A DNA stretch of 64,000 nt from Thermomonas paludicola (lineage in GTDB: Bacteria; Pseudomonadota; Gammaproteobacteria; Xanthomonadales; Xanthomonadaceae), in assembly GCF_024498955.1 (NCBI RefSeq), contig NZ_CP093311.1:1612001-1676000 (forward strand). Direction: 5' to 3'. Positions 9,309 to 22,388 of the stretch are shown here, one piece after another. Under the pieces are notes generated by a model. It saw only the letters and a program-made list of their open reading frames with translations. It made no database searches and had not been told where the DNA came from. Position 1 is the first letter of the stretch; every line of letters begins with the position of its first letter. The position numbers and the translations under genes were made by a program.

Positions 9309-9800
9309 TCAGCGATATGGGGCGTCGGCCGCACGGCGCTCGGCGATCTCCGCCTCCAGGCGGTCACCGATGGCCAGCAGCTGCGGCTTGGTCAGGACGT
9401 TCTGACCGCGCTTGTCGAAGTGGTATTCGTGGATATGCGTTTCCACGATCGAGTCGGTCGGGCACGACTCTTCGCAGAACCCGCAGAAAATGCACTTGAA
9501 CAGGTCGATCTCGTAGCGCGTGGTGCGCCGGCTGCCGTCATCGGCGCGCGGGGCCGCCTCGATGGTGATCGCCAGTGCCGGACACACCGCCTCGCACAGC
9601 TTGCAGGCGATGCAGCGCTCTTCGCCATTGGCGTAGCGACGCAGCGCATGCACGCCTCGGAAACGCGGCGACTGCGGGGTCTTTTCCATCGGGTACATCA
9701 GCGTGTACTTGGGACGGAACAGGTACTTCAGGGTCAGCCACAGACCACCGAACAACTCCAACAGCAGCAGGCTCTTGAAGTAGGACACCACCTTGCTCAT
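9309..9800 (-). CDS. nuoI: NADH-quinone oxidoreductase subunit I
   Basis: Iron-sulfur subunit of the complex I connecting module. 163 residues with two 4Fe-4S ferredoxin motifs, [12 protein letters not shown] and [12 protein letters not shown], which hold clusters N6a and N6b near the quinone end of the electron chain. The N-terminal segment ([20 protein letters not shown]) is the amphipathic helix that lies on the membrane. The ATG overlaps the nuoH stop (9797-9800). Confidence 0.98.
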   Translation of the reverse strand: MSKVVSYFKSLLLLELFGGLWLTLKYLFRPKYTLMYPMEKTPQSPRFRGVHALRRYANGEERCIACKLCEAVCPALAITIEAAPRADDGSRRTTRYEIDLFKCIFCGFCEESCPTDSIVETHIHEYHFDKRGQNVLTKPQLLAIGDRLEAEIAERRAADAPYR

Positions 9801-10915
9801 GCCACCGCTCCCATCGCCTTGCCAATCACTCCGAAATGCACCAGCAACGCGGTCACGAAGATCCAGGCGATGGTGATCGGAATGAAGACCTTCCAGCCCA
9901 GCCGCATGATCTGGTCATAGCGGTAGCGCGGGAACGCGGCGCGGAACCAGATGAAGCACGTGGCGAAGAAGAACACCTTGGCCAGCAGCCACGGCCAGCC
10001 CCCCTGCCAGATCCAGTTCACCAGCCAGTGGACATCGCCGAGGTCAACCAGCCCCTGGATCGGGCTGAGCCAACCACCAAGGAAAAAGATCGACGTCAGG
10101 AAGCTGACCAGGATCATGTTGGCGTATTCGGCCAGGAAGAACAGCGCGAACTGCGAGCCGGAGTACTCCACCATGTGGCCGGCCACGATTTCCGATTCGC
10201 CTTCCACCACGTCGAACGGCGCGCGGTTGGTTTCGGCCACGCCGGACACGAAATACACCACGAACAGCGGCGCCAGCGGAACCCAGAACCAGTTCAGGAA
10301 ACCGCCCCTGCCTGCCTGCGCCATCACGATCTCGGACAGGTTCAAGCTGCCGGCCGCGATCAACACGCCGACCAGCGAGAACCCCATCGCGATCTCGTAG
10401 CTGATCATCTGCGCGGAAGCGCGCATCGCGCCGAGGAAGGCGTACTTCGAGTTCGAGGCCCAGCCGGCGATGATGACGCCATAGATGCCCAGCGAGGTCA
10501 TTGCCAGCAGATACAGCAGGCCGGCATTGGCGTTGGACAACACCACCTGCGCGTCGAAGGGCACCACCGCCCATGCCGCAAACGCCGGCACCAGCATCAA
10601 CATCGGCGCCAACCGATACAGCACCGGATGCGCCACGGCGGGCTGGATCACTTCTTTGAACAACAGTTTGAACACGTCGGCGAAGGCCTGGAGGATTCCC
10701 CATCCGACGTACATCGGCCCATGCCGGACGTGCATCCAGCCGATCAGCTTGCGCTCCCAGACCACGTAGAACGCAACGGTCACGATCACCGGCACGGCGA
10801 TGGCGAGGATCTTCAGCACGATCCAGATCAACATGCCGAGCGTGCCGAATGACAGCAACAACTCGTGCAGTGGATCGATGGCGTATTGCATCAGCGGATT
10901 CATGGCGATGCTCAT
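9797..10915 (-). CDS. nuoH: NADH-quinone oxidoreductase subunit H
   Basis: Membrane subunit of complex I forming the quinone chamber and the first part of the proton path. 372 residues, about eight to nine helices. Conserved stretches include [19 protein letters not shown] near residue 55 and the acidic loop [20 protein letters not shown]. An in-frame ATG lies 12 bases into the gene and could be the true start; the first ATG overlaps the nuoG stop by 4 bases, which favours it. Confidence 0.97.
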   Translation of the reverse strand: MSIAMNPLMQYAIDPLHELLLSFGTLGMLIWIVLKILAIAVPVIVTVAFYVVWERKLIGWMHVRHGPMYVGWGILQAFADVFKLLFKEVIQPAVAHPVLYRLAPMLMLVPAFAAWAVVPFDAQVVLSNANAGLLYLLAMTSLGIYGVIIAGWASNSKYAFLGAMRASAQMISYEIAMGFSLVGVLIAAGSLNLSEIVMAQAGRGGFLNWFWVPLAPLFVVYFVSGVAETNRAPFDVVEGESEIVAGHMVEYSGSQFALFFLAEYANMILVSFLTSIFFLGGWLSPIQGLVDLGDVHWLVNWIWQGGWPWLLAKVFFFATCFIWFRAAFPRYRYDQIMRLGWKVFIPITIAWIFVTALLVHFGVIGKAMGAVA

Positions 10916-13164
10916 GCGCGCGCGACCTCCACCTTGCCTGCGGCCACAAGCGGCGCAGTGACGCCATGGCCGGATTCGATCCAGACGCTACCCGGCGCAA
11001 CCCTGGCGTCGATCACGACCTGCAACGTGGCGGTTCCCGCGGCAGCCACGCACTTCACCATTCCACCTTCGCCGATACCCGCGGCAGCGGCGTCGGCCGG
11101 ATTGAGCGAGGCATGCGGGCCGACGTTGAGCGGATGCGACTGCAGCGCAGTGCAGCGGCGAATCACCGCATCGACGCGATAAATCGCCTGCGACGCCGCC
11201 ACTTCCAGACCGCTGCCGGCCGCAGGCGCAAGCGCCCCGCCCGCTGCCACCTGCACCGCCTTCGGTGCCAGACTGGCGCGCAGGCCAGCCAGATCGGTGA
11301 ACTCGAAACCGGGCAGCGCGAAATCGCCGCCCAGTGCGCGCAGCACGCGCCAACCGGAATGCGCCAGGCCGGGCATCTTGCCCGCGCTGGCTGCCTGCTG
11401 CTCGAAACCGTCAAGATTGGTCAGCGTCGCCTCGATTTCCGGCAGCGCGCCAATCGGCAGGATCACATCGGCCACGCGCCGGGTGGACTGGCAGGCAAAC
11501 TGGCTGAATGCCACCACCTGCGCCGCGCCCAGCGCCTTGAGCGCGAGCTGCTGATCGGCGAAATCCAGGCCCGGCTCGATCCCGTAGAGCACATATGCCT
11601 TGCGCGGTTCGCGCAACATGGCCAGCGCATCGCGCGTCGCGGGCAGCACGCCGAGCCGGCTGAGCCCCAGTGCATTGGCGCCCTGTGGAATGCGGCACAG
11701 TTTGGCGTTCTTGCCGGCAGCGAACACCGCCGCTGCGCTGCGAATGGCTGCCGCATGCGGGCCATTTTCGGCCACGCCGCCCAAAATCACCGCCACGCTG
11801 GCGGCATCGCCAAGCTCTACCTTGGCAAGCGCAGTCGCCAGCTGCGACGGTGGAACGATGTGCTTGCCGGCGATCGCGAAGGTGAAGTCGAAATCCACCG
11901 GGTTGACCACGTGCACCCGCGCACCGCGCTTGACCGCCTTGCGCACGCGCTGGTGCAGCAGCGGCACTTCATGGCGCAAATTGGAACCGACGATGACGAT
12001 GGCATCGGCCTGCTCGATGTCGGCCACCGGCATCGCGAACGCCTCGGCATGCGCGCCATCGGAGAGGTCGAGCTGGCCGATGCGGTGATCGATGTTGCCG
12101 CTGCCCAGGCCCTCGGCCAGGCGTGCCAGCAGCGCGCCTTCTTCATTCGACGTGGCCGGGTGCACCAGCACGCCCAGCGCGTCGCCGGCATTGTCCTTGA
12201 GGATCTGCGCGGCACGTGCCAGCGCTTCTTCCCACGTGGCCTCGCGCCAGCCATCGTTGACGGCAGCGTCGCCGTCACGGATCAGCGGCACGCTCGCGCG
12301 GTCATCGGCGGCCAACCCTTCATGCGCATAGCGATCCCGGTCGGACAGCCAGCACTCGTTCACCGCCTCGTTGTCGCGCGGCACGCTGCGCAGCAGTTCG
12401 CCGCGACGCACGTGGTGGAACAGGTTGCTGCCCAGCGCATCGTGGTAACCCAGCGACGGCCGCGCGATCAGCTCCCACGGGCGCGCCTTGAAGCGGAATA
12501 CCTTGTTGGTCAGCGCGCCGACCGGACACACGTCGATCACGTTGCCGGACAGCTCGGTGGTCAGCGGCTTGCCGTCGTAGGTGCCGATCTGCAGGTTCTC
12601 GCCGCGGTACATGCCGCCCAGCTCGTAGGTGCCGGCGATCTCGGCGGTCACCCGGATGCAACGCGTGCAATGGATGCAGCGGGTCATCTCGCTGGCCACC
12701 AGAGGGCCGAGATCTTCATCCGCGACCGCGCGCTTGCGCTCGACGAAGCGGTTGACCGAGCGGCCATAGCCCAGCGACAGGTCCTGCAGCTCGCACTCGC
12801 CGCCCTGGTCGCAGACCGGGCAGTCCAGCGGGTGGTTGATCAGCAGGAACTCCATCACGTTGCGCTGCGCTTTCAGCGCCTTGTCGTTGCGCGTGAAGAC
12901 TTTCATGCCGTCCATCACCGGCGTGGCGCAGGCCGGCGATGGCTTCGGCGCACCGCGCCCGCCCACTTCGGTATCCACCAGGCACATGCGGCAATTGGCC
13001 GCGATCGGCAGCTTCTCGTGGTAGCAGAAGCGCGGGATCGGGATGCCGGCCTTGTCGGCGGCCTGGATGATCATCGAGCCTTTTGGCGCGGCCATTTCGA
13101 CGCCGTCGATGAAGACGGTGACGTGGTCGGGCGGCAGGTTCGGATTGACGGGTTGTGCGCTCAC
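10912..13164 (-). CDS. nuoG: NADH-quinone oxidoreductase subunit G
   Basis: Largest peripheral subunit of complex I, carrying a string of Fe-S clusters. In the 750-residue product the 2Fe-2S motif ([19 protein letters not shown]), the His-ligated 4Fe-4S region ([22 protein letters not shown]) and a further 4Fe-4S site ([17 protein letters not shown] then [12 protein letters not shown]) occupy the first ~220 residues. The rest is a molybdopterin-oxidoreductase-like fold without a recognisable cofactor site. It is much shorter than E. coli NuoG (about 900) but fits related bacteria. Overlaps nuoF by 4 bases. Confidence 0.97.
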   Translation of the reverse strand: MSAQPVNPNLPPDHVTVFIDGVEMAAPKGSMIIQAADKAGIPIPRFCYHEKLPIAANCRMCLVDTEVGGRGAPKPSPACATPVMDGMKVFTRNDKALKAQRNVMEFLLINHPLDCPVCDQGGECELQDLSLGYGRSVNRFVERKRAVADEDLGPLVASEMTRCIHCTRCIRVTAEIAGTYELGGMYRGENLQIGTYDGKPLTTELSGNVIDVCPVGALTNKVFRFKARPWELIARPSLGYHDALGSNLFHHVRRGELLRSVPRDNEAVNECWLSDRDRYAHEGLAADDRASVPLIRDGDAAVNDGWREATWEEALARAAQILKDNAGDALGVLVHPATSNEEGALLARLAEGLGSGNIDHRIGQLDLSDGAHAEAFAMPVADIEQADAIVIVGSNLRHEVPLLHQRVRKAVKRGARVHVVNPVDFDFTFAIAGKHIVPPSQLATALAKVELGDAASVAVILGGVAENGPHAAAIRSAAAVFAAGKNAKLCRIPQGANALGLSRLGVLPATRDALAMLREPRKAYVLYGIEPGLDFADQQLALKALGAAQVVAFSQFACQSTRRVADVILPIGALPEIEATLTNLDGFEQQAASAGKMPGLAHSGWRVLRALGGDFALPGFEFTDLAGLRASLAPKAVQVAAGGALAPAAGSGLEVAASQAIYRVDAVIRRCTALQSHPLNVGPHASLNPADAAAAGIGEGGMVKCVAAAGTATLQVVIDARVAPGSVWIESGHGVTAPLVAAGKVEVARA

Positions 13165-14528
13165 GCAACCACCTTCTCAGCCTTGACCAGCGTGCCGGCG
13201 CGTTCGTCGTCGACGTAGAAGCGCTTGTTCACGATGGCGTATTCGAATTCGTGCCAGTAATGGCGCAGGAAGCCCTGCACCGGCCAGGCCGCCGCTTCAC
13301 CGAAGGCGCAGATGGTGTGGCCTTCGATCTGCCCGGCGGCGGCGCGCAGCATGTTCAGGTCATCCATGCTGGCTTCGAGCTGCGCGATGCGAGTCAGCAT
13401 CCGGTACATCCAGCCGGTGCCTTCCCGGCACGGCGTGCACTGGCCACAGCTTTCGTTCATGTAGAAACGGCTGATGCGTTGGCAGGCGCGCACCATGCAG
13501 GTGGTTTCGTCCATGACGATGACCGCACCCGAACCCAGGCCCGACCCGGCTTTCTGGATTGCGTCGTAATCCATGGTCAGCTGCATCATGGTCTCGCCCG
13601 GCAGCACCGGCATCGATGAACCACCCGGGATCACCGCCTTGATGCGATGGCCCGCGCGCATGCCACCGCACAACTCCAGCAGTTCCGAGAACGGCGTCCC
13701 CAGGCGAATCTCGTGGTTGCCGGGGTTGGCGACGTGGCCCGACACCGAGAAAATCTTGCAACCGCCGTTGTTCGGCTTGCCCAACGCCATGAACCATTCG
13801 GGGCCGTTGCGCACGATCGCAGGCACCGAGGCATAGGTCTCGGTGTTGTTGATCGTGGTCGGCTTGCCGTACAGCCCGAAATTGGCCGGGAACGGCGGCT
13901 TGTAGCGCGGCTGGCCCTTCTTGCCTTCCAGCGACTCCATCAGCGCGGTCTCTTCGCCGCAGATGTAGGCGCCCGCGCCCAGCGCGTTGTGGATGTCGAT
14001 GTCGATGCCGCTGCCGAGGATGTCCTTGCCCAGCCAGCCGTGCCGGTAGGCCTCGGCCAGGGCTTCCTCGATATGCTCGAACGGCTCGTGGTGGAACTCG
14101 CCGCGCATGTAGTTGTAGGCCACCTTGGTGTTGGTGGCGTAGCAGGCGATGGCCAGGCCTTCCAGCACCGCGTGCGGGTTGTAGCGCAGGATGTCGCGAT
14201 CCTTGCAGGTGCCCGGCTCGGACTCGTCCGAGTTGCACAGGATGTACTTCTCGCCATCATGCTTGGGCATGAAGCTCCACTTCAGCCCGGTCGGGAAGCC
14301 CGCGCCGCCGCGCCCGCGCAGGCCGGACGCCTTGACCATCTCGATGATGTCGGCCGGCGGGATTTTCTCGGTCAGCACCTTGCGCAGCGCCTGGTAGCCA
14401 CCGGTCTTGAGGTAGTTCTCGTACGACCACGGCTTGTCGAAGTGCAGCGTGGTGTAGACGGCCTGATGGTCCTTCGGCGCGGGGCCGACGGGGCCGTAGC
14501 CTTCGGAAGTGTGCGAATGTCCGCCCAT
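13161..14528 (-). CDS. nuoF: NADH-quinone oxidoreductase subunit F (NADH-binding)
   Basis: Subunit that binds NADH and FMN and starts electron flow in complex I. I start it at the ATG at 14528 ([20 protein letters not shown]), whose A is shared with the nuoE TAA stop; the open frame further upstream is only a shadow of nuoE. The 455 residues contain the glycine-rich NADH site [18 protein letters not shown], the FMN region [18 protein letters not shown] and the 4Fe-4S N3 motif [15 protein letters not shown] near the C-terminus. Confidence 0.98.
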   Translation of the reverse strand: MGGHSHTSEGYGPVGPAPKDHQAVYTTLHFDKPWSYENYLKTGGYQALRKVLTEKIPPADIIEMVKASGLRGRGGAGFPTGLKWSFMPKHDGEKYILCNSDESEPGTCKDRDILRYNPHAVLEGLAIACYATNTKVAYNYMRGEFHHEPFEHIEEALAEAYRHGWLGKDILGSGIDIDIHNALGAGAYICGEETALMESLEGKKGQPRYKPPFPANFGLYGKPTTINNTETYASVPAIVRNGPEWFMALGKPNNGGCKIFSVSGHVANPGNHEIRLGTPFSELLELCGGMRAGHRIKAVIPGGSSMPVLPGETMMQLTMDYDAIQKAGSGLGSGAVIVMDETTCMVRACQRISRFYMNESCGQCTPCREGTGWMYRMLTRIAQLEASMDDLNMLRAAAGQIEGHTICAFGEAAAWPVQGFLRHYWHEFEYAIVNKRFYVDDERAGTLVKAEKVVA

Positions 14529-15055
14529 TACTTCAGTCCGTCCAGCAGCTCGTCCACCTTCTGCGGCGTGAGCTTTTCGTGGTAATGCCCGTTGATCACG
14601 ACCACCGGCGCGCCGCAGCAGGCGGCCACGCATTCTTCCTCGCGCTTGAGGTAAACCCGGCCGTCGGCACTGCTCTCGCCAAGCTTGCAACCCAGCTTCT
14701 GCTCTGCGTGCGCCACCAGATCCTGCGCGCCATTGAGCCAGCAGCTGATGTTGGTGCAGAAGGCGACGTTGTTGCGGCCCACTTCCTGCAGTTCGAACAT
14801 CGAGTAGAACGTGGCAACCTCGTACGCCCACACCGGCGGCAGGTCCAGATACCTGGCCACTGCAGCGATCAGCTCGTCGCTCAGCCAGCCGCCATTCTGT
14901 TCCTGCGCCGCGTGCAGGCCCTGCAACACGGCCGAGCGCTTGCGCTCCGGCGGGAACTTGGTCAACCAATGGTCGATATGCGCGCGCGTTGCGTCCGACA
15001 GAGCCAGCATCGGATCCACGTTGCGACACGCCTCGAAATTGCCGGTCGCTCTCAT
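14528..15055 (-). CDS. nuoE: NADH-quinone oxidoreductase subunit E
   Basis: Thioredoxin-fold subunit with the 2Fe-2S cluster N1a of complex I. The four cysteines are visible in [10 protein letters not shown] and [10 protein letters not shown] of the 175-residue protein. The N-terminal helical part ([20 protein letters not shown]) and [12 protein letters not shown] match the family. The start ATG overlaps the nuoD stop codon by 4 bases, and an internal ATG in [12 protein letters not shown] is a less likely alternative start. Confidence 0.97.
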   Translation of the reverse strand: MRATGNFEACRNVDPMLALSDATRAHIDHWLTKFPPERKRSAVLQGLHAAQEQNGGWLSDELIAAVARYLDLPPVWAYEVATFYSMFELQEVGRNNVAFCTNISCWLNGAQDLVAHAEQKLGCKLGESSADGRVYLKREEECVAACCGAPVVVINGHYHEKLTPQKVDELLDGLK

Positions 15056-16362
15056 CGATCAACCTCACCAAACACGATGTCATAGGTGCCGATCATCGCC
15101 ACCACGTCGGACAACATGTGCCCCTTCGTGATTTCGTCCATCGACGACAGATGGGCAAAGCCCGGTGCGCGCAGATGCACGCGGAAGGGTTTGTTGGCGC
15201 CATCCGACACCAGGTAGCAGCCGAACTCGCCCTTGGGTGCTTCCACTGCCGCGTAGGTTTCGCCGGCTGGCACGCAGTAGCCTTCGGAGAACAGCTTGAA
15301 GTGATGGATCAGCGCTTCCATGCTGTGCTTCATTTCCCCGCGCGAGGGCGGCGCCACCTTGTAATTGTTGGTCATCACCGGGCCTGGGTTGGCCTTCAGC
15401 CATTTCACGCACTGCGCGATGATGCGGTTGGATTCGCGCATTTCCGCCATGCGCACCAGGTAGCGGTCGTAACAGTCGCCGTTGACGCCCACCGGGATGT
15501 CGAAATCGACCTCGGCGTACTTGGCATAGGGCTGCTTCTTGCGCAGGTCCCACTCGATGCCGGAGCCGCGCACCATCGGGCCGCTCATGCCCCAGGCCTT
15601 GGCCTGCTCGGGCGTGACCACGCCGATTCCGACGGTGCGCTGCTTCCAGATGCGGTTGTCGGTCAGCAGGGTCTCGTACTCGTCCATCCGCTTCGGGAAG
15701 TCCTGGGTGAAATGCTCCAGGTAATCCAGCAGCGAGCCTTCGCGCCAATCGTTGAAGCGCTTCAGCTTTTGCCCCTTGCGCCAAGGCGATTCCTTGTACT
15801 TGGGCATCTTGTCCGGCAGGTCGCGATACACGCCGCCCGGACGGTAGTAGGCCGCGTGCATGCGCGCGCCGCTGACCGCCTCGTAGCAGTCCATCAGCTC
15901 CTCGCGCTCGCGGAAGGCATACAGGAAGATGGCCATCGCGCCGAGGTCGAGGCCGTTCGAACCGACCCACATCAGGTGGTTCAGGATGCGGGTGATCTCG
16001 TCGAACAGGGTACGGATCCACTGCGCCCGCTCGGGCACGTCGATCCCCATCAGCGTCTCGATGGCGCGCACGTAGGCGTGCTCGTTGCACATCATCGACA
16101 CGTAATCCAGGCGATCCATGTAGCCGATCGACTGGTTGAACGGCTTGGACTCGGCCAGCTTTTCGGTGCCGCGATGCAGCAGGCCGATGTGCGGGTCGGC
16201 ACGCCGCACCACTTCGCCGTCCATTTCAAGGATCAGGCGCAGCACGCCGTGCGCGGCCGGATGTTGCGGGCCGAAGTTCAGCGTGTAATTGCGGATTTCC
16301 TGCTGCGCTTCCGCCGGATTGCTGGCGAACGTGTCGCTGCCGGGAAGAAGGTGCGCACTCAT
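15052..16362 (-). CDS. nuoD: NADH-quinone oxidoreductase subunit D
   Basis: 49-kDa-type subunit that forms the quinone-binding cavity with NuoB. The 436-residue product has the characteristic [22 protein letters not shown] with the quinone-pocket histidine, [17 protein letters not shown], and the C-terminal [21 protein letters not shown] followed by the Asp/Arg end. It is a separate gene from nuoC, unlike the fused NuoCD of E. coli. Overlaps nuoC by 4 bases. Confidence 0.98.
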   Translation of the reverse strand: MSAHLLPGSDTFASNPAEAQQEIRNYTLNFGPQHPAAHGVLRLILEMDGEVVRRADPHIGLLHRGTEKLAESKPFNQSIGYMDRLDYVSMMCNEHAYVRAIETLMGIDVPERAQWIRTLFDEITRILNHLMWVGSNGLDLGAMAIFLYAFREREELMDCYEAVSGARMHAAYYRPGGVYRDLPDKMPKYKESPWRKGQKLKRFNDWREGSLLDYLEHFTQDFPKRMDEYETLLTDNRIWKQRTVGIGVVTPEQAKAWGMSGPMVRGSGIEWDLRKKQPYAKYAEVDFDIPVGVNGDCYDRYLVRMAEMRESNRIIAQCVKWLKANPGPVMTNNYKVAPPSRGEMKHSMEALIHHFKLFSEGYCVPAGETYAAVEAPKGEFGCYLVSDGANKPFRVHLRAPGFAHLSSMDEITKGHMLSDVVAMIGTYDIVFGEVDR

Positions 16363-17116
16363 CGACGCACCTCACGCTGCAGGATGCGATTCTCGCGTTC
16401 GGCCTCGGCCGTGGCGAAACGGGCATCGTCGCGAATCACGCGGGCCACGCCCACGCGCGGTTCGACGCTGGTCACCGGCTCATACACCACGCGCTTCTTC
16501 TCCTCGTCGTAGCGCACTTCCACGTTGCCGACCAGCGGGAAGTCCTTGCGGAACGGATGGCCCACGAAGCCGTAGTCGGTCAGGATGCGGCGCAGGTCCG
16601 GATGCCCTTCGAAAATGATGCCGTACAGGTCGAATGCTTCGCGTTCGAACCAGTTGGCTCCAGCCCAGATGCCGGTCACCGATGCCACCACCGGCAGGCC
16701 ATCGTCCGGCGCGAAACAGCGCACGCGAACGCGCTCGTTGCGGGCCACCGACAGCAGATGCAGCACCACGCCGAAGCGCTTGCTGGCGCGCACGTCGGAT
16801 GCCGAAGACGCCGGCTCCTGCACCTGGTGGCTGGGCAGCTCGCCCCAACCGAAGCGCCCCGGCCCCTGCCCTTCCACGCCGCGACTGAAGCCCTCGTCGG
16901 ACACATCGACGGTATCCCACTCGTCGGTGCCGTAGCCGAGGTAATCGATGCCGCAAAGGTCGATGAAGGTGTCGAAGCCGCAGTCGTCGCGCAATGCCTT
17001 GCAGGCGGAGAGCCAATCGGATGCCGCGACGTCAAGCGCAACCTCGCCACGCGGCTGCGCCACCTGCACCGCGGCTTCACCGAAGCGCGCAACCAGCTGC
17101 TGGGCCAGATTCGTGC

Positions 17117-17120
<4 letters not shown>
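16359..17120 (-). CDS. nuoC: NADH-quinone oxidoreductase subunit C
   Basis: 30-kDa-type subunit of the complex I connecting arm. I start it at the ATG at 17120 ([20 protein letters not shown]), which overlaps the nuoB stop. 253 residues: the conserved core is split by an insertion of about 50 residues between [20 protein letters not shown] and [17 protein letters not shown]. The family signature [22 protein letters not shown] and the [12 protein letters not shown] motif are intact, so the insertion is an expansion, not damage. Coupled to nuoB and nuoD by 4-base overlaps. Confidence 0.96.
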
Positions 17121-17703
<583 letters not shown>

Positions 17704-17707
<4 letters not shown>

Positions 17708-18060
17708 TCCCACTCCAGCGCGCCGCGCTTCCACACGTACACGAAGCCGATCACCAACAGGGTCAGGAACACCCCCATTTCGATCAGGCCAAACACCCCG
17801 AGCTCGCGGAACACCACGGCCCACGGGAAGACGAAGGCGATTTCAAGGTCGAACACGATGAACAGGATCGCGACCAGGTAGTAGCGCACGTCGAACGGCA
17901 TGCGCGCGTTCTCGAACGCTTCGAAGCCGCACTCGTACGGCGACAGCTTTTCGCTGGACGGCCGCTTCGGGCCAAGCACGTTGCCGATGACGATCAGCGC
18001 GATGCCGATCCCGGTGGCAACGATCAAAAACAGCAGGGTGGGCAGATATTCGGCCAGCAC
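17704..18060 (-). CDS. nuoA: NADH-quinone oxidoreductase subunit A
   Basis: Small membrane subunit of complex I with three helices. I start it at the GTG at 18060 ([20 protein letters not shown]) because an AAGAGG ribosome-binding site lies 7 bases upstream and the sequence before it is polar and not family-like. The 118 residues include the loop motif [23 protein letters not shown] and [12 protein letters not shown], both diagnostic. First gene of the operon; the promoter should be within 18061-18386, but I could not pick a convincing one. Confidence 0.95.
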
Positions 18061-18386
18061 GCTCGCCTCTTCATGTTGTTCGTTGGCGTGCTGGCCACGA
18101 TGGCCGCTCGCTATAGCCGCGCATTCTAACCGGCGATGCATGACCGCGACCAGACCTGTGATGCACGGATTGGCGCGAATCGCGCACGGATTTCACCCGG
18201 ATTGCACGTTGCCGAGAATCACTCGCATTGCTGCATCGCCGGCATCATCGCCATGTCGGAAATACCCGGATCGAATTGCACGTTCCTGTATCGGCCCGCA
18301 CCACGGGGCGTGGATCGAATGCTGGTTGCACACGCGACGCGTACACTGTATGCCCTCTTTCTTCGGCGACTTCGCCCAAAGACACC
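18061..18386. other. Divergent intergenic between nuoA and the helicase gene
   Basis: 326 bases with no credible gene. It must hold the promoters of the nuo operon (minus) and of the helicase gene (plus). The best plus-strand candidate is TTGCAC at 18326 with a weak TATGCC box 17 bases later. A direct repeat GCACGGATT occurs twice near 18172-18196. I see no strong operator. Confidence 0.5.
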
Positions 18387-20213
<1,827 letters not shown>

Positions 20214-20235
20214 GCCCCCGCACATGCCCGCATGT

Positions 20236-20265
20236 CCCGAGGCGATTGGCACTAATCGCCTCGGG
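20236..20265 (+). other. Perfect 12-bp stem-loop just upstream of a GTG start
   Basis: CCCGAGGCGATT and AATCGCCTCGGG pair perfectly around a 6-base loop, 8 bases before the GTG start at 20274. There is no T-run, so it is at best a weak terminator for the helicase gene. In a transcript that reads through it would occupy the ribosome-binding region of the next gene. Confidence 0.65.
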
Positions 20266-20273
20266 TTGATCCC

Positions 20274-21470
20274 GTGAACACCGCACAAGGTTACGACGCC
20301 ATCGTGATCGGCGCCGGCGCCGCCGGCCTGATGTGCGCGATGACTGCCGGGCGCCGCGGGCTGCGCGTGCTGGTGCTGGACCATGCCAACAAGGTTGGCA
20401 AGAAAATCCTGATGTCCGGTGGTGGCCGCTGCAACTTCACCAATACCGGCACGACGTCTGCCAATTACCTGTCGGCCAATCCGCATTTCTGCAAATCGGC
20501 GCTGGCCCGCTATACCCCATGGCAGTTCATCGAACTGGTGGATCGCCACGGCATCGCCTGGCACGAGAAGGAACTGGGCCAGCTGTTCTGCGATGAATCC
20601 TCGAAGCAGATCGTGGCAATGCTGTTGGCGGAGTGCGACGCCGCCAGCGTCGAAATCCGCACCCATTGCAGCATTGAGCAGGTGGCGCACGCCGACGACG
20701 GCAACTTCCGTCTGCACACCACGCAGGGCACATTCAGCGCCGCAGCCCTGGTGGTGGCCAGCGGCGGGCTCTCGATCCCCAGCATGGGCGCCAGCGGCTT
20801 CGGCCATCAGCTGGCGCGCCAGTTCGACCATGCCGTCCTTCCCACCCGCGCCGGGCTGGTGCCGCTTACGCTCAGCGGCAAGCACGCCGAACGCCTGCAC
20901 GATCTGGCCGGCGTGGCGCTGACGGTGGAGGCGCGCTGCAACGGCGCCACGTTCCGCAATTTCATGCTGATCACCCATCGCGGCATCAGCGGCCCGGCGA
21001 TCCTGCAAATGAGTTCGTACTGGCAGCCCGGCGACGACCTGTGCCTGGACCTGCTGCCCGGCATCGACCTCGCCGCCCGGCTCGGTGACTGGCAACAAGA
21101 CCGGCGCGATGCCGAACTCAAGACCCTGCTTGCCGAGGTGTTGCCCAAGCGCTTTGCCCAGCGCCTGTGCGAGCACTGGCTGACCAGCAAGCCGATGCGG
21201 CAGTACAACGCGCCTGAGCTTCGCGAGATGGCCGCCCTGCTGTCGTCATGGCCGTTGGTTGCCAGCGGCACCGAGGGTTATCGCACCGCCGAAGTGACGC
21301 TGGGCGGGGTGGACACGGATGGCCTGTCCTCGGCCACGATGATGTCCAGGCGCGTGCCGGGCCTGTACTTCATCGGCGAAGTGGTGGATGTCACCGGCTG
21401 GCTGGGCGGCTACAACTTCCAGTGGGCATGGGCCAGCGGCAAGGCCGCCGGCCTCGCGCTGGCCGCCTGA
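20274..21470 (+). CDS. HI0933/BaiN-type FAD-dependent oxidoreductase (YhiN-like)
   Basis: A flavoprotein of the HI0933 family; physiological substrate unknown. The 398 residues open with a dinucleotide-binding motif YDAIVIGAGAAGLMCAMTAG and the family mark ANKVGKKILMSGGGRCNFTN. The C-terminal GLYFIGEVVDVTGWLGGYNFQWAWASG returns to the FAD site. The start is a GTG placed 8 bases after a strong stem-loop and has no clear ribosome-binding site. A paralogue of the same broad family lies at 23252. Confidence 0.9.
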   Translation: MNTAQGYDAIVIGAGAAGLMCAMTAGRRGLRVLVLDHANKVGKKILMSGGGRCNFTNTGTTSANYLSANPHFCKSALARYTPWQFIELVDRHGIAWHEKELGQLFCDESSKQIVAMLLAECDAASVEIRTHCSIEQVAHADDGNFRLHTTQGTFSAAALVVASGGLSIPSMGASGFGHQLARQFDHAVLPTRAGLVPLTLSGKHAERLHDLAGVALTVEARCNGATFRNFMLITHRGISGPAILQMSSYWQPGDDLCLDLLPGIDLAARLGDWQQDRRDAELKTLLAEVLPKRFAQRLCEHWLTSKPMRQYNAPELREMAALLSSWPLVASGTEGYRTAEVTLGGVDTDGLSSATMMSRRVPGLYFIGEVVDVTGWLGGYNFQWAWASGKAAGLALAA

Positions 21471-21471
21471 T

Positions 21472-21624
21472 TCAGAACGGCCAGGGCAGGCCGAGGTAGG
21501 GCGCGGCAAACCAGTACACGGCAACCACGGCCACCGCCCACAGCAGCAGCTTGAACAGCACGCCCGCGACCTTGAGCGCCAGCCAGACGCCAAGCACGAG
21601 CACGACGATGCCGATCCAGCTCAT
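21472..21624 (-). CDS. Small hydrophobic membrane protein, 50 residues
   Basis: Too short for ordinary ORF calling but well supported: ATG at 21624 overlaps the trhO stop codon in an ATGA, so it would be translationally coupled. The product starts MSWIGIVVLVLGVWLALKVA and has two hydrophobic stretches (about 3-18 and 24-40) ending in APYLGLPWPF. It ends one base beyond the convergent flavoprotein gene. Function unknown; inner membrane location is inferred from hydrophobicity. Confidence 0.7.
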   Translation of the reverse strand: MSWIGIVVLVLGVWLALKVAGVLFKLLLWAVAVVAVYWFAAPYLGLPWPF

Positions 21625-22388
21625 GCGACCTTCTGCACGTTCGCGTCTCCGGTGGTGGCCACGGCCGCCAGCTGCGGGGTCAGCGCCACCCGCTGGTCAA
21701 ACACGAAGCAACCGCCATCGTAGCCCAGGCCGCCGACCTGCTCGAAATAGCCCAATATGCCGTCGTCCAGCTGCAGCACGTTGTCCATGCCGTCGTGCTG
21801 CAACCATAGCGCCGCCTTTTCACAGCGGATGCCGCCGGTGCAGAAGCTGACCACCGTGGCATCGCGCAGTGCATCGCGATGCGGTGCCAACGCCTCCGGC
21901 AGATCGGTGAACTTGTCGATGGGCAAGGTCAACGCGCCCTGGAACGTGCCGTATGCCACTTCTTGCCGATTGCGGGTATCCAGCAGCACCAGGCGCTTGC
22001 CGGCATCGTCATGGCCTTGCGCGATCCAGCGGGCCAAGTCCTGCGGCGCCACCACAGGCGCGCGCAGGCCGGCTTGCAACGGCGAAGCCTGTTCGCGGCG
22101 AAAGGTGATGATCTCGCGCTTGCGCTTGACCTTCAGCCGTGCAAACGGCACCACGTCGCTCCAGCTTTCCTTGGCATGCAGACCGGCAAAGCGCGGATCG
22201 CTTCGCAGCCACGCCAGAAAACTGCGCAGCGGGGCGTCGTCGCCAGCGAGGAACAGGTTCAAGCCTTCCGGCGTGACCAGCATGGTGCCGCGCAACCCGG
22301 CGTGGGCCGCCTGTTCACGAAGACGTTGCGCCAGCGCATCGGCATCGTCGATCACGGTGAACAGGTAGGCGGCGATATTCAGGATCAT
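21621..22388 (-). CDS. trhO: tRNA uridine(34) hydroxylase TrhO (YceA, rhodanese-domain)
   Basis: TrhO makes 5-hydroxyuridine at the wobble position of some tRNAs using oxygen. The start is the ATG at 22388 (MILNIAAYLFTVIDDADALA), which overlaps the stop of the upstream hydrolase gene; the longer open frame is a shadow. The 255 residues have the acylphosphatase-like N-terminal domain, a rhodanese domain, and the active-site loop VVSFCTGGIRCEKAALWL with its catalytic cysteine. KRKREIITFR is also typical of the family. Confidence 0.92.
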   Translation of the reverse strand: MILNIAAYLFTVIDDADALAQRLREQAAHAGLRGTMLVTPEGLNLFLAGDDAPLRSFLAWLRSDPRFAGLHAKESWSDVVPFARLKVKRKREIITFRREQASPLQAGLRAPVVAPQDLARWIAQGHDDAGKRLVLLDTRNRQEVAYGTFQGALTLPIDKFTDLPEALAPHRDALRDATVVSFCTGGIRCEKAALWLQHDGMDNVLQLDDGILGYFEQVGGLGYDGGCFVFDQRVALTPQLAAVATTGDANVQKVA

